This document shows, one piece after another, positions 33,057-42,725 of a DNA stretch of 45,780 bases (position 1 is its first letter; the number at the start of each line of letters is the position of its first letter). The position numbers were made by a program, and so were the translations under genes. Below the pieces are notes generated by a model. The model had not been told where the DNA came from and ran no database searches. It saw only the letters and a program-made list of their open reading frames with translations. This DNA comes from Gammaproteobacteria bacterium (GTDB lineage: Bacteria > Pseudomonadota > Gammaproteobacteria > VBWC01), in NCBI GenBank assembly GCA_023266115.1, contig JAHFRU010000011.1, positions 1-45,780 on the forward strand, read 5' to 3'.

Positions 33057-35078
33057 ATGACTAAAGTTCATGTAACCGCGAAACGAGATTTTCTCGAAAC
33101 ATTGACCGTCGCCAGACCATTGGCGGCGTTAGCGGAGCTTGTTTGGAATGGATTTGATACGGATACCAATCAAGTTCAAATCTTTCTCGAATTAAATGAC
33201 ATGGATGGAATACAGGCGATTCGTGTCCGTGATCACGGTTATGGAATCGATTACTCAAAGGTAGAAAATTTGTTCGGAAGCCTCGGCGATTCGTGGAAAA
33301 AAACGCGCGATCGTCAAAATGGGCGGGCGCTCCATGGTAAGAATGGCAAGGGTAGGTTCAAGGCGTTCGCGCTTGGGGAGCGCGTGGAATGGAACACTAC
33401 CTACCGACTCAATGGAAAAACGTATTCCTACAAAATTATGGGAAGTGCACAAAGTCTCGATGATTTTGACACGACCGATCCCGTCGAAGTAAGCGGTGCC
33501 CTGGTCGGAACCGAGGTGATTGTCTACAATCTTCAACACGACTTTCGCTCTCTGCAAGAGGATTCGACGCCGCTTGAACTGGCGAAAATGTTCGCGGCCT
33601 ATCTAACTGAATATCCGGATCTACGCCTCGAATACAACGGAATTGCCGTTGATCCCAAGAGCGTGCAAAGTCACCGTGGTGAGTATCACTTGGGGGATGT
33701 GGAGCTTGGCGACGGGAGTAAAGCCGCTGTAGCAGTGTCCATTATCGAGTGGAGTATTCCAGCCGATCGCGTTCTTCACCTGTGTGATGCAGGCGGAATT
33801 GCTCTGCATGAACTCCAAGTTGGCCCACAAATCCGCGCACCCGGTTTTCATTTCACCGGCTATATCAAGTCTGATCACTTCCGGGAACTGGACAAGCTGA
33901 ATCAACTCAGTCTTGCAGAATTGCATCCGGACGTGCAAACCATAGTCAAGTTAGCGAAGAACAAGATCAAAGAGCACTTCCGACGTCGCCTAGTCGAGGA
34001 TCAAAGCAAGATCATCGAACGTTGGAAGGAAGAACAAATTTATCCCTACGATGACAAGCTGAATCTTGATCCTGTTGAAACAGTCGAGCGACAGGTGTTT
34101 GATATCTTGGCCGTCAACGTCCAGAGCTACTTGCCGTCATTCGACGACGCCGATGTCAAATCCAAGAAGTTTACTTTCCGGCTTCTCGCGCAAGCGATTC
34201 GAGAAAACCCGGAGTCGGTGCAAAAAATTATTGGTGAAGTTCTCGGACTGAAAAAAGATGAACAGGATGAACTTGCCGAATTGCTCTATAAGACGCCGCT
34301 CTCTTCGATTATTAGCTCGGCAAAGATCGTCGCAAACCGTCTCGATTTTCTGAATGGGTTGGAGAATTTGCTTTTCGATAAGGAAAGCAAAAAGAAGCTA
34401 CTCGAACGAGATCAGTTGCATAAAATATTGGAAAACGAGGCGTGGCTATTCGACGAAGAATTTTCTCTTGCTGGTAGTGAAAGGCGGCTGGAAGAGGTGT
34501 TGAATATCCATCTTGATAAACTCGGAGCGCGTGAGGATGATCCCCATCCTGTTGAGATGGGCGAGGGTAAGGCTGGACGTGTCGATCTTATGCTGCACAA
34601 GGTCGTTCAGCCGCGCGTGGGCGAATACGATTACTTGATTATCGAATTAAAACGTCCGTCCAAGAAAATTGACGATGAGGTTCTTACTCAAATCAAGAAA
34701 TATGCTGCTGCCGTCGCCAAAGACGAACGGTTCCGGGATATTAAGACACGTTGGACGTTCGTGGCGATATCGAATGATCTTGATGATTTTGCAAAGAGTG
34801 AGGCGAACCAGAGAAATCGCCCGAGGGGGATGGTTTCAGATACCGCCGAACTCAACATTACGGTATGGGTAAAGTCGTGGGCAGATGTGATCAACGATGC
34901 TCGTGCTCGCTTGCACTTCGTAAATAGGCAACTCGCATATGAGGCAGATCGTGATAGCGCGAAAGCGTACTTGAAGAAGACTCACGCCAAGTTTATCCCG
35001 GACACCGCTCAGACGCGTGATGGCGATGATGAAGTTAAAGCTGAAGTCGACGGCGAGTCCAAGGGCACCTCTGTATGA
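33057..35078 (+). CDS. GHKL ATPase fused to a Shedu-like PD-(D/E)XK nuclease (putative defence protein)
   Basis: The 673-residue N-terminal region is a Bergerat-fold ATPase: N-box ELVWNGFD (E27, N31), Mg/ATP motif DHGYGID (D59), and lid HGKNGKGRF (93-101). This is like MORC, Hsp90 and MutL ATPases. The middle (about 200-440) is predicted helical with no call. The C-terminal 200 residues resemble the DUF4263/Shedu nuclease group: NEAWLFDEEFSLAGSERRLE, then D510 in GRVDLML, and E530-L-K532 in DYLIIELKRPSKK, a complete PD-(D/E)XK site. It is placed between hsdS and hsdR, is AT-rich, and overlaps the next gene as ATGA (35075-35078). I infer an anti-phage effector whose nuclease is gated by ATP. 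Confidence 0.75.
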   Translation: MTKVHVTAKRDFLETLTVARPLAALAELVWNGFDTDTNQVQIFLELNDMDGIQAIRVRDHGYGIDYSKVENLFGSLGDSWKKTRDRQNGRALHGKNGKGRFKAFALGERVEWNTTYRLNGKTYSYKIMGSAQSLDDFDTTDPVEVSGALVGTEVIVYNLQHDFRSLQEDSTPLELAKMFAAYLTEYPDLRLEYNGIAVDPKSVQSHRGEYHLGDVELGDGSKAAVAVSIIEWSIPADRVLHLCDAGGIALHELQVGPQIRAPGFHFTGYIKSDHFRELDKLNQLSLAELHPDVQTIVKLAKNKIKEHFRRRLVEDQSKIIERWKEEQIYPYDDKLNLDPVETVERQVFDILAVNVQSYLPSFDDADVKSKKFTFRLLAQAIRENPESVQKIIGEVLGLKKDEQDELAELLYKTPLSSIISSAKIVANRLDFLNGLENLLFDKESKKKLLERDQLHKILENEAWLFDEEFSLAGSERRLEEVLNIHLDKLGAREDDPHPVEMGEGKAGRVDLMLHKVVQPRVGEYDYLIIELKRPSKKIDDEVLTQIKKYAAAVAKDERFRDIKTRWTFVAISNDLDDFAKSEANQRNRPRGMVSDTAELNITVWVKSWADVINDARARLHFVNRQLAYEADRDSAKAYLKKTHAKFIPDTAQTRDGDDEVKAEVDGESKGTSV

Positions 35079-36787
35079 CGCCCACCGAACTACAGAAGAA
35101 GCTCGGCGAACTGCTTGCCCTGCCCGCCGAGACGGAGTGGGTGGAGTTCAAGCGCAACAACGACAAGCCGGACGAGATCGGTGAATACCTGTCGGCTATC
35201 GCCAACGGAGCGGCCCTGCATGGCAAGCAGACGGGTTACATCGTCTGGGGCATCAAGGATGGCGCGCACGAGGTGATTGGCACCTCGTTTGTGCCCAAGC
35301 GCGCGAAGGTCGGCAACGAGGCGCTGGAAAACTGGCTGCTCCGCCTGCTGAATCCCCGGATCGATTTTACGATTCACGAATTCAAATACGGCGAATTTCC
35401 GGTGGTGCTGTTTGAGGTGCAGGCCGCCAACTCGACGCCGGTGCGTTTCAGCGGAGAAGCGTTCATCCGCGTCGGCAGCTACAAAAAGAAGCTCAAGGAT
35501 TTCCCCGAGAAGGAACGCAAGCTGTGGCAGATGCTTTCCAGCACGCACGAGGACTGGTCGGCACAAATTGTTGAAGCCGCCAGCCTGGATGACCTTGACT
35601 CCACGGCGCTGCAATTTGCGCGTGCCCAATATAGGATCAAACATCCGCAACGTGCCGATGAAATGGATTCCTGGGATGACGTTACATTTTTGAACAAGGC
35701 GAAGGTGTGCATTGGCGGTAAGGTCACCCATGCCGCGCTTGTTCTGCTGGGCAAGGAGGAATCCGCGCATCTATTGGCGCCTGCGGCCGCCCAACTGACA
35801 TGGGTTCTGCGCAACGAGGCCAGAGTGGATCAGGACTATGAGCATTTTGGCTTGCCGTTAATTTTGTCCAGTGATCGCATTCTGAAAAAGGTGCGCAACT
35901 TAACGATTCGGCATTTGCCCAGCAGGACGCTGTTTCCGCACGAGGTCTCGCAATATGACCCATGGGTGATGCGCGAAACGCTACACAACTGCATTGCGCA
36001 TCAGGATTACACGTTGCGTGGCCGTACCAGCTTGGTGGAAACGCCGGATTCGCTGCTGTTCACGAACATGGGAACATTCATCCCCGGCACTGTGGAAGAC
36101 ATGATTCGCAGTGACGCGCCGCCAGCGGTGTACCGAAACAAGTTTCTGGCGGATGGCATGGTGAACCTGAATATGATTGACACCATCGGCAGTGGCATCA
36201 AAAAAATGTTCATGGCGCAGCGTCTGCGCAATTTCCCGATGCCGGATTTTGACTTGAGTAAAACGAATGAAGTAAGCGTCAGGCTCACGGGACAAATTCT
36301 TGATGAGAAATATACCCAGATGCTCATGGCGCGAGGCGAACTTGATTTGATGGATGTCATCGCTCTGGATAAAGTGCAAAAGCGTCGCGCTATCAGCGAC
36401 AATGAATTCAAAAGGCTCAAGGTGCAACATCTGATTGAAGGGAGGCGGCCGAATCTCTTCGTGTCGGCGGAGGTTGCATTGGCCACAGGTGCCAAGGCGG
36501 CATACATCAAGCATCGTGGCTTGGATAAGGCGCATTACAAAGCCTTGGTTATTTCTTATTTTGAACAATTCGGACAATCCAAACGAGCCGATATTGCTGC
36601 GTTTCTTCTGGAAAAAATCTCGGATGCACTTTCGACAGAACAAAAAGAAAATCGTATCAAGAATCTTCTTCAGGAAATGCGACGTGAGGGCACCCTGAAG
36701 AGCGAAGGCCAGGGTCCTGGTGCTCTATGGAAATTGGCTAAAACTGCGACTGACTCGAAGAATTTAGACCATTCAGATCAGGGATGA
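35075..36787 (+). CDS. AlbA_2 (Schlafen-type) domain protein coupled to the GHKL-nuclease
   Basis: The 570-residue protein begins with an AlbA_2 domain (about 10-140: ETEWVEFKRNNDKPDEIGEY, NGAALHGKQTGYIVWGIKDG, FIRVGSYKKKLKDFPEKERK). A HATPase_c_4/RecG-like middle follows (MRETLHNCIAHQDYTLRGRT, ETPDSLLFTNMGTFIPGTVE, LNMIDTIGSGIKKMFMAQRL). The C-terminus has winged-helix-like segments. Its ATG lies inside the TGA of the GHKL-nuclease gene (4-nt overlap), so the two are made together. It may be a nucleic-acid sensor or regulator for the partner nuclease, which is inference. It differs clearly from the other AlbA_2 protein at 27524. Its higher GC than the partner suggests separate origins. Confidence 0.8.
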   Translation: MTPTELQKKLGELLALPAETEWVEFKRNNDKPDEIGEYLSAIANGAALHGKQTGYIVWGIKDGAHEVIGTSFVPKRAKVGNEALENWLLRLLNPRIDFTIHEFKYGEFPVVLFEVQAANSTPVRFSGEAFIRVGSYKKKLKDFPEKERKLWQMLSSTHEDWSAQIVEAASLDDLDSTALQFARAQYRIKHPQRADEMDSWDDVTFLNKAKVCIGGKVTHAALVLLGKEESAHLLAPAAAQLTWVLRNEARVDQDYEHFGLPLILSSDRILKKVRNLTIRHLPSRTLFPHEVSQYDPWVMRETLHNCIAHQDYTLRGRTSLVETPDSLLFTNMGTFIPGTVEDMIRSDAPPAVYRNKFLADGMVNLNMIDTIGSGIKKMFMAQRLRNFPMPDFDLSKTNEVSVRLTGQILDEKYTQMLMARGELDLMDVIALDKVQKRRAISDNEFKRLKVQHLIEGRRPNLFVSAEVALATGAKAAYIKHRGLDKAHYKALVISYFEQFGQSKRADIAAFLLEKISDALSTEQKENRIKNLLQEMRREGTLKSEGQGPGALWKLAKTATDSKNLDHSDQG

Positions 36788-36892
36788 GAGACCGTGACCA
36801 TGTCAAGATATATAGAATTTCAACGAGTTAAGTGACCGTCAAATCGTCTAAATCGTTGACGCCTTGCTACGCTTTAGCTATTTAACTAGCCC

Positions 36893-39800
36893 ATGTCCGA
36901 ATATCTGCACGTCGAAAAACCCTTCCTAACCCAGCTCTCAGAACTGGGCTGGACGGTGATCGACCAGGGTGTGGGTGTGATACCGAGCGACCCGGCCAAG
37001 AGCTTGCGCACTTCGTTTCGCGAGTGGTTGTTGCTTGAGATATTCAGTACCGCCGTGCGCGCCATCAACACCACCGACGACGGCAAGGCGTGGCTCACGG
37101 ATCGGCAACTGGACGAGTTGCTCGACCAGATTTTGCGCCAGCCGAATCGTACGCTGCTGGAGGCCAGCGAGGCTATCCAGTCGCTGCTCTTTAAAACCCA
37201 GGTCGACACCAACGAAATCACAGGTGAGCAGGATCCGGTGGTGAAGCTGATCGACTTAGCCAATCCCGCCAATAACCAATTTCACGCCATCAACCAGTTT
37301 CGCATCGATACGCCGGGCTGCGTGAAGCAGTTCATCATCCCGGACATCGTCCTGTTCGTGAACGGTATCCCGCTGGCGGTGGTGGAGTGCAAGCTTGGCG
37401 GACCCACCTGTGCCAACCCGATGCACGAGGCTTTCGTGCAGTTGCAGCGTTACCGGAATGCCCGCCAGGCGACACAGGATATAGGCCTGAAAGAAGGCGA
37501 GCCACGCCTATTTCACACCAATCAGTTGTTGATCCGCACCAGTGGCGCGGAAGCGGACTATGGCACCCTGACCTCTGGCGAGGAACACTTCTATGCCTGG
37601 AAGACGCTGTGGCCAGAAAGTGATGAGAATCTCGCACAGAAGAATCCGCAGCAGCGGCTGATTCAAGGCATGTTGAGCAAAGACAATCTGCTGCGCATCC
37701 TGCGCACCTGCTCGGTGTTCATGGATACCGATGCGGGCAAGCGCATCAAGGTGGTGGCCCGTTATCAGCAATTCCGCGCTGCGGGCAAGATTATCGAGCG
37801 ACTGCGCAGTGGTGCAACACCCATGGAGCGCAGCGGTGTGGTATGGCACACCCAAGGCTCGGGCAAGTCGCTCACCATGGTGTTTGTTGCGCGCATGTTG
37901 CGCGCCTCACGCGACCTTAACGATTTCAAAATTCTGCTGGTCAATGATCGCGTTGATCTGGAAGAACAGCTCGGCCAGACCGCCGCGCTCATCGGCGGCA
38001 AGGTGAACGTGATCGAAAACACGCAGGCGCTGCGCCGCCATCTGGCGACGGATAACTCCGATATCAATATGGTGATGGTGCACAAATTTCAGGAACGCCA
38101 GGAAACGCTGACGCCGCACGTGGCCGAGGCGCTAGGCACGTATCTGGCCATACCATCCGCCAATACCTTCGGGGTGGTGAATCCCTCCGAGCGCATCCTC
38201 CTGATTATCGACGAGGCGCACCGTAGCCAGGGTTCAGACTTCGGCGACAATCTGTTCGAGGCTTTCCCCAATGCCACTCGTATTGCCTTCACAGGCACGC
38301 CGCTGATTACCGAACGACACGGCGAGAAGAAAACCGTAAAGCGCTTCGGCGAATACATCGATACCTATAAGCTGATGGATTCCGTGCATGACGGTGCGAC
38401 GCTGCAAATTCTGTACGAGGGGAAGACTGCCGACACCGCGCTGAATGAGAAACACCAGTTCGATACGAAGTTCGAAGACCTGTTTCGAGATCGCAGCGAA
38501 GCAGATTTGCTGGCGATCAAGAAGAAGTACGGCGCCACTGGCGACATCCTGGAGGCTGAGCAACGCATTGCGGCCATCGCACGGGATATGGTTGGCCACT
38601 ATATCGATAACATCTTGCCCAACGGCTTCAAGGCACAAGTGGTGTGCCACTCCAAGCTCGCTGCGGTGCGCTACCAGCGGGCCATTGAGGACGCCTTGGC
38701 CGAACGGCTGGAACGGGAAAAGCTCAAGGCGACACCAGACCAGGACCTGATCGACCAAATCACCTTTCTCAAGGCCGTGGTAGTGATTTCCTCTGATGGC
38801 ACCAACGAGGCGGCGTATGTCACCCAGGCGCGCAAACAGGCCAAGGCCTGGAATGCCGTCGAAAACTTCTGCAAACCCTTTGACCGCCAAGACCCGGACA
38901 AAGAGCTGACTGGCATCGCATTCCTTATTGTCTGCGACATGCTGATCACCGGCTTTGACGCGCCGGTGGAGCAGGTGATGTATATCGACAAGAAGATTCG
39001 TGAACACACCTTGTTGCAGGCCATCGCCCGTGTGAACCGGGTAGCCAAGGGCAAGAAGCGCGGCTATGTGGTGGACTATATCGGACTGGCCAACCACCTT
39101 ACCGAAGCGTTGACCATCTACGCCGCGACCGATGAGCAGGAAGAGCTGCGGGACGGGCTCAAGAACATTACCTCGGAATTGCCTGTCTTGGAGGAGCGCT
39201 ACCAACGCCTGGTTCAGTTCTTCAAGGCAGCCGGGGTGAGGGGCGTTGAAGATTTCGTGCAGGGCCGGCTCGCGGGCATCGAGGCCGATGCAGCGGTGGT
39301 GCATGCCGCAGTGACCGCATTAAAAGATGAAAAGCTGCGTGCGGATTTCGAGGTGTACTTGAAGAAATTCCTCATGAGCATGGACATCATATTGCCGCAC
39401 GAGGGCGCGCAACCCTATCGGGTACCCGCCAAGCGCTTCGGTTATATCCTGAGCGTGACCAAAGAGCGCTATAAGGATGAGAGCCTGGACCTGGGCGACG
39501 CAGGCGACAAGGTCAAACGCTTGATCAACGAGCACTTGGTGAGCCTGGGTATTAATCCAAAGGTGCCGCCGGTGGAACTGCTGGCGGAGGATTTTCTCGA
39601 CCAGCTCAACCGCCACGCGGGCGGCAACGACGAGGCCAAGGCCAGCGAGATGGAGCACGCCATCCGCAAGCATTGCACCGTGAAGTTCGATGAAGATCCC
39701 CAGTTCTATAAGACCCTGTCGGAAAAGCTGGAACACTTGATCGACAAGTATCAGGACCAGTGGGATTTGCTGGCAGAGGAGCTTGAGAAACTGCGGGCCG

Positions 39801-40141
39801 AGGCCGCCGCTGGCCGAACCGAGAACATTGAGGGGCTGGATAAAGAAGCGACTACCTTCTATGCCCATGTGGCCGAATTAGCCTTCGGCAAAGAGGGGGT
39901 TCCCGCTGGCCAGGCTACCAAGATGAAGGCGTTGATGAAGAACATTGTCGAGTTGCTGCAAGGGACGATCGGGATCATCGACTTCTGGAACAATCCGGCC
40001 GAACAAAAGCGACTGCGCGGTGAGCTGAACAAGGTGCTCTTGATGGCGGATATTCCCGAGTTCACCGCGAATTTTGAACGGCTGGCAGTGGAAATCATGA
40101 AGTTGGCGAAGAACCGCCATGACGAATTGTTGAAAGGCTAA
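36893..40141 (+). CDS. hsdR: Type I restriction-modification endonuclease/translocase subunit
   Basis: ATP-driven DNA translocase and nuclease. The 1082-residue protein has the N-terminal PD-(D/E)XK nuclease (PDIVLFVNGIPLAVVECK: D151, E165, K167). A SF2 helicase motor follows, with Walker A HTQGSGKSLTM (about 320-328), the DEAH box IIDEAHRSQG (440-443) and motif VI-like LLQAIARVNRVAKGKKRGY. A C-terminal HsdM-contact region completes it. All catalytic residues are present, so the subunit looks intact although its partner hsdM is not. The ATG at 36893 lies 105 bp after the AlbA_2 gene with a weak ribosome site; a separate promoter may lie in that AT-rich gap. The stop is 4 bp from the next gene. 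Confidence 0.95.
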   Translation: MSEYLHVEKPFLTQLSELGWTVIDQGVGVIPSDPAKSLRTSFREWLLLEIFSTAVRAINTTDDGKAWLTDRQLDELLDQILRQPNRTLLEASEAIQSLLFKTQVDTNEITGEQDPVVKLIDLANPANNQFHAINQFRIDTPGCVKQFIIPDIVLFVNGIPLAVVECKLGGPTCANPMHEAFVQLQRYRNARQATQDIGLKEGEPRLFHTNQLLIRTSGAEADYGTLTSGEEHFYAWKTLWPESDENLAQKNPQQRLIQGMLSKDNLLRILRTCSVFMDTDAGKRIKVVARYQQFRAAGKIIERLRSGATPMERSGVVWHTQGSGKSLTMVFVARMLRASRDLNDFKILLVNDRVDLEEQLGQTAALIGGKVNVIENTQALRRHLATDNSDINMVMVHKFQERQETLTPHVAEALGTYLAIPSANTFGVVNPSERILLIIDEAHRSQGSDFGDNLFEAFPNATRIAFTGTPLITERHGEKKTVKRFGEYIDTYKLMDSVHDGATLQILYEGKTADTALNEKHQFDTKFEDLFRDRSEADLLAIKKKYGATGDILEAEQRIAAIARDMVGHYIDNILPNGFKAQVVCHSKLAAVRYQRAIEDALAERLEREKLKATPDQDLIDQITFLKAVVVISSDGTNEAAYVTQARKQAKAWNAVENFCKPFDRQDPDKELTGIAFLIVCDMLITGFDAPVEQVMYIDKKIREHTLLQAIARVNRVAKGKKRGYVVDYIGLANHLTEALTIYAATDEQEELRDGLKNITSELPVLEERYQRLVQFFKAAGVRGVEDFVQGRLAGIEADAAVVHAAVTALKDEKLRADFEVYLKKFLMSMDIILPHEGAQPYRVPAKRFGYILSVTKERYKDESLDLGDAGDKVKRLINEHLVSLGINPKVPPVELLAEDFLDQLNRHAGGNDEAKASEMEHAIRKHCTVKFDEDPQFYKTLSEKLEHLIDKYQDQWDLLAEELEKLRAEAAAGRTENIEGLDKEATTFYAHVAELAFGKEGVPAGQATKMKALMKNIVELLQGTIGIIDFWNNPAEQKRLRGELNKVLLMADIPEFTANFERLAVEIMKLAKNRHDELLKG

Positions 40142-40145
40142 GACC

Positions 40146-40853
40146 ATGTCAGCACGACGTGTAAGAGACATTGAATACCAATTGCTGCGTAGCGGCGAAC
40201 GCAGGACCGCCGACGTGGTAATCGAGCGCGACGGCAATATTTCTGTCCGTGTACCAGAGCATCTCACCGAGGAACAGGCCGATGCAGTCGTAGAGAGTAA
40301 GCGCCTATGGATCTACCGCAATCTGGCTGAGTGGCGTGATCTGAATGCAACCAAAGTGGTGCGCGAGTGGGTTAATGGCGAGGCGTTTCTATATCTTGGT
40401 TCTTCGTACCGTCTTCTATTTGTACAGGAACAGGATGAGCCGCTAAAACTGAAGGATGGGCGGTTCTGTTTATTGCGGCAGATCGTCGAGACGGGCGGTG
40501 AATCAGCGGCTAAGCGTGAGTTCGAAAGATTCTATATTGGGAAGGGGCTGGAGCGGCTAAGAAAGCGAGTAGAGTATTTCGCACCGAGGGTGGGCGTTGC
40601 CCTTACCTTTATCGATGTGAAAGACATTGGGTACCGTTGGGCTACTTGTGCTGTGGATGGCCGCTTGAGTTTTCACTGGAAGTGCATGATGGCTACGCCG
40701 AAAGTGATCGACTACATCGTGGTTCACGAGCTTTGCCACTTCCATTATCGCGACCATACCGAAGCGTTCTGGAACGAGGTGGACAAGGTGATGCCGGACT
40801 ATCGCGAGCGCAATGAATGGCTGCGCCGCAATGGTGCCGGTATGGATCTGTAG
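40146..40853 (+). CDS. YgjP/M48-like zinc metalloprotease domain protein
   Basis: The 235-residue protein of the DUF45 (YgjP-like) group has a zinc HExxH motif in VVHELCHFHYRDHTEAFWNE (H194, E195, H198) with a downstream acidic helix. The N-terminal half is a beta domain (TADVVIERDGNISVRVPEHL). Genes of this family are regularly found directly after hsdR in type I loci, as here (4-bp gap), but their role in restriction is not established. The region RWATCAVDGRLSFHWKCM before the motif is also typical. Confidence 0.88.
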   Translation: MSARRVRDIEYQLLRSGERRTADVVIERDGNISVRVPEHLTEEQADAVVESKRLWIYRNLAEWRDLNATKVVREWVNGEAFLYLGSSYRLLFVQEQDEPLKLKDGRFCLLRQIVETGGESAAKREFERFYIGKGLERLRKRVEYFAPRVGVALTFIDVKDIGYRWATCAVDGRLSFHWKCMMATPKVIDYIVVHELCHFHYRDHTEAFWNEVDKVMPDYRERNEWLRRNGAGMDL

Positions 40854-40858
40854 GTTTG

Positions 40859-42013
40859 GTGATTAAGTCGCGGGGACACCCCAACACGAACAGCCCCTTC
40901 AAGAATCATCTTGGATTGCTGCATTTTCTTCGTAAGCTGTGTATCGCGCCCGAACCTGAAATGAAATCCTCCACGGGCGAGCCCCTGTCCAGTTACCGGA
41001 AGAAAAATCCAAAGATTGACTGGCTTATCAACACACTTCGACAGATCGAGACGAAGGGAGAGAAGGCCATCGTGTTCTGTGAGTTTCGCGATACTCAGAC
41101 CCTGCTCGCGTACTACATCGAACAGGAATTCCGGTTCCGCCCTGACATCATCAATGGCGATACGGAGGCTGCCGCATCGGCGGCCGATAGCCGGCAGAAG
41201 CGCATCAAGCGCTTCCAGGCGCAGGATGGTTTTGGCGTCATCATCTTGTCGCCCATCGCCGTAGGCTTCGGTGTGAACATACAAGCGGCAAACCACGTTA
41301 TTCATTTCTCGCGCACGTGGAACCCGGCGAAGGAAGATCAAGCCACGGACCGGGCGTATCGCATCGGCCAGACCAAGCCAGTGTACGTCTACTACCCCGT
41401 GGTTTGCGCGGACGACTTCACGACCTTTGACGTGAAGCTGGATCGCCTGCTGGAGCGCAAACGGTCACTGTCTGACGATATGCTCAACGGCTGCGGTGAT
41501 CTGAACCCCTCGGATTTCGCCGACATAGTGCAGATCGACAGCCGGGTATTCGACGAGCGGATCACACTGGATGATGCCATAAGGCTGGATCCCCTGGAAT
41601 TCGAGGCGTTGATCGCGGCGCTTTGGAAGAAACAGGGGTTTCGTACCGTGGAATTGAAAGGGGGCGCGGGCGATGGTGGCATCGATGTGATAGCCAAAAC
41701 AGTCAACGTCGGCACGCTGATTCAATGCAAGAGTTCACGAACTGAAGGTACGAATTTGGGCTGGGAGGCGATCAAGGACGTCGTGACGGGGGAAGCCAAG
41801 TACAAGTTCGAGCATCCGGGCGTCGTATTCACCAAGGTCGCCGTAACGAACCAATTCTTCAATGACAACGCTCGTTTTCATGCCGAACTGAATAAGGTGA
41901 GGTTGGTGGACCAGACCACTTTGGCAAAGCTTCTCGACACGCATTGTGTCGTCAGGGGCGATATTGAGACACTGTTGTCATCGCGGTTGCATGTTCGGAT
42001 TGACCAGAATTAG
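40859..42013 (+). CDS. 5'-truncated SNF2-family helicase C-terminal domain fused to Mrr-type nuclease
   Basis: From about 40890 the frame reads as the second RecA-like domain of a SNF2 helicase (EKAIVFCEFRDTQTLLAYYI, ILSPIAVGFGVNIQAANHVI, motif VI QATDRAYRIGQTKPVYVYY). A Mrr-like restriction endonuclease domain follows (LDPLEFEALIAALWKKQGFR; GDGGIDVIAKT...LIQCKSS, with D and QxK). The entire N-terminal ATP-binding half with Walker A and DEAH is missing; the join lies just after the metalloprotease stop. A GTG at 40859 could start translation, and the frame is open back to 40817 inside the upstream gene. Without motor motifs it cannot hydrolyse ATP, but the nuclease domain appears complete. 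Confidence 0.75.
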   Translation: MIKSRGHPNTNSPFKNHLGLLHFLRKLCIAPEPEMKSSTGEPLSSYRKKNPKIDWLINTLRQIETKGEKAIVFCEFRDTQTLLAYYIEQEFRFRPDIINGDTEAAASAADSRQKRIKRFQAQDGFGVIILSPIAVGFGVNIQAANHVIHFSRTWNPAKEDQATDRAYRIGQTKPVYVYYPVVCADDFTTFDVKLDRLLERKRSLSDDMLNGCGDLNPSDFADIVQIDSRVFDERITLDDAIRLDPLEFEALIAALWKKQGFRTVELKGGAGDGGIDVIAKTVNVGTLIQCKSSRTEGTNLGWEAIKDVVTGEAKYKFEHPGVVFTKVAVTNQFFNDNARFHAELNKVRLVDQTTLAKLLDTHCVVRGDIETLLSSRLHVRIDQN

Positions 42014-42094
42014 GTCGCGACAAGTTATTAGATATGCGTAAGGATTTTTTGATTATGGTATTTTTCAGGGTATCGACGCTATGACTGAATGTAA

Positions 42095-42664
<570 letters not shown>

Positions 42665-42668
42665 AAAG

Positions 42669-42715
42669 TAGCGAACATTCCCTGCTGCGTGTTCAGTCTC
42701 AGGGAATGCCCGCTA
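42669..42715 (-). terminator. Hairpin terminator between tadA and the adhesin gene
   Basis: CATTCCCTG (42676-42684) pairs with CAGGGAATG (42700-42708). An outer TAGCG/CGCTA adds five more pairs across a two-base internal bulge, with a 15-nt loop. On the minus strand the hairpin is followed by ACTTTTTAC, so it is a rho-independent terminator for the adhesin gene. In the plus direction there is no T-run, so it would work less well for tadA. Confidence 0.75.
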
Positions 42716-42725
42716 TCGTGACTGG

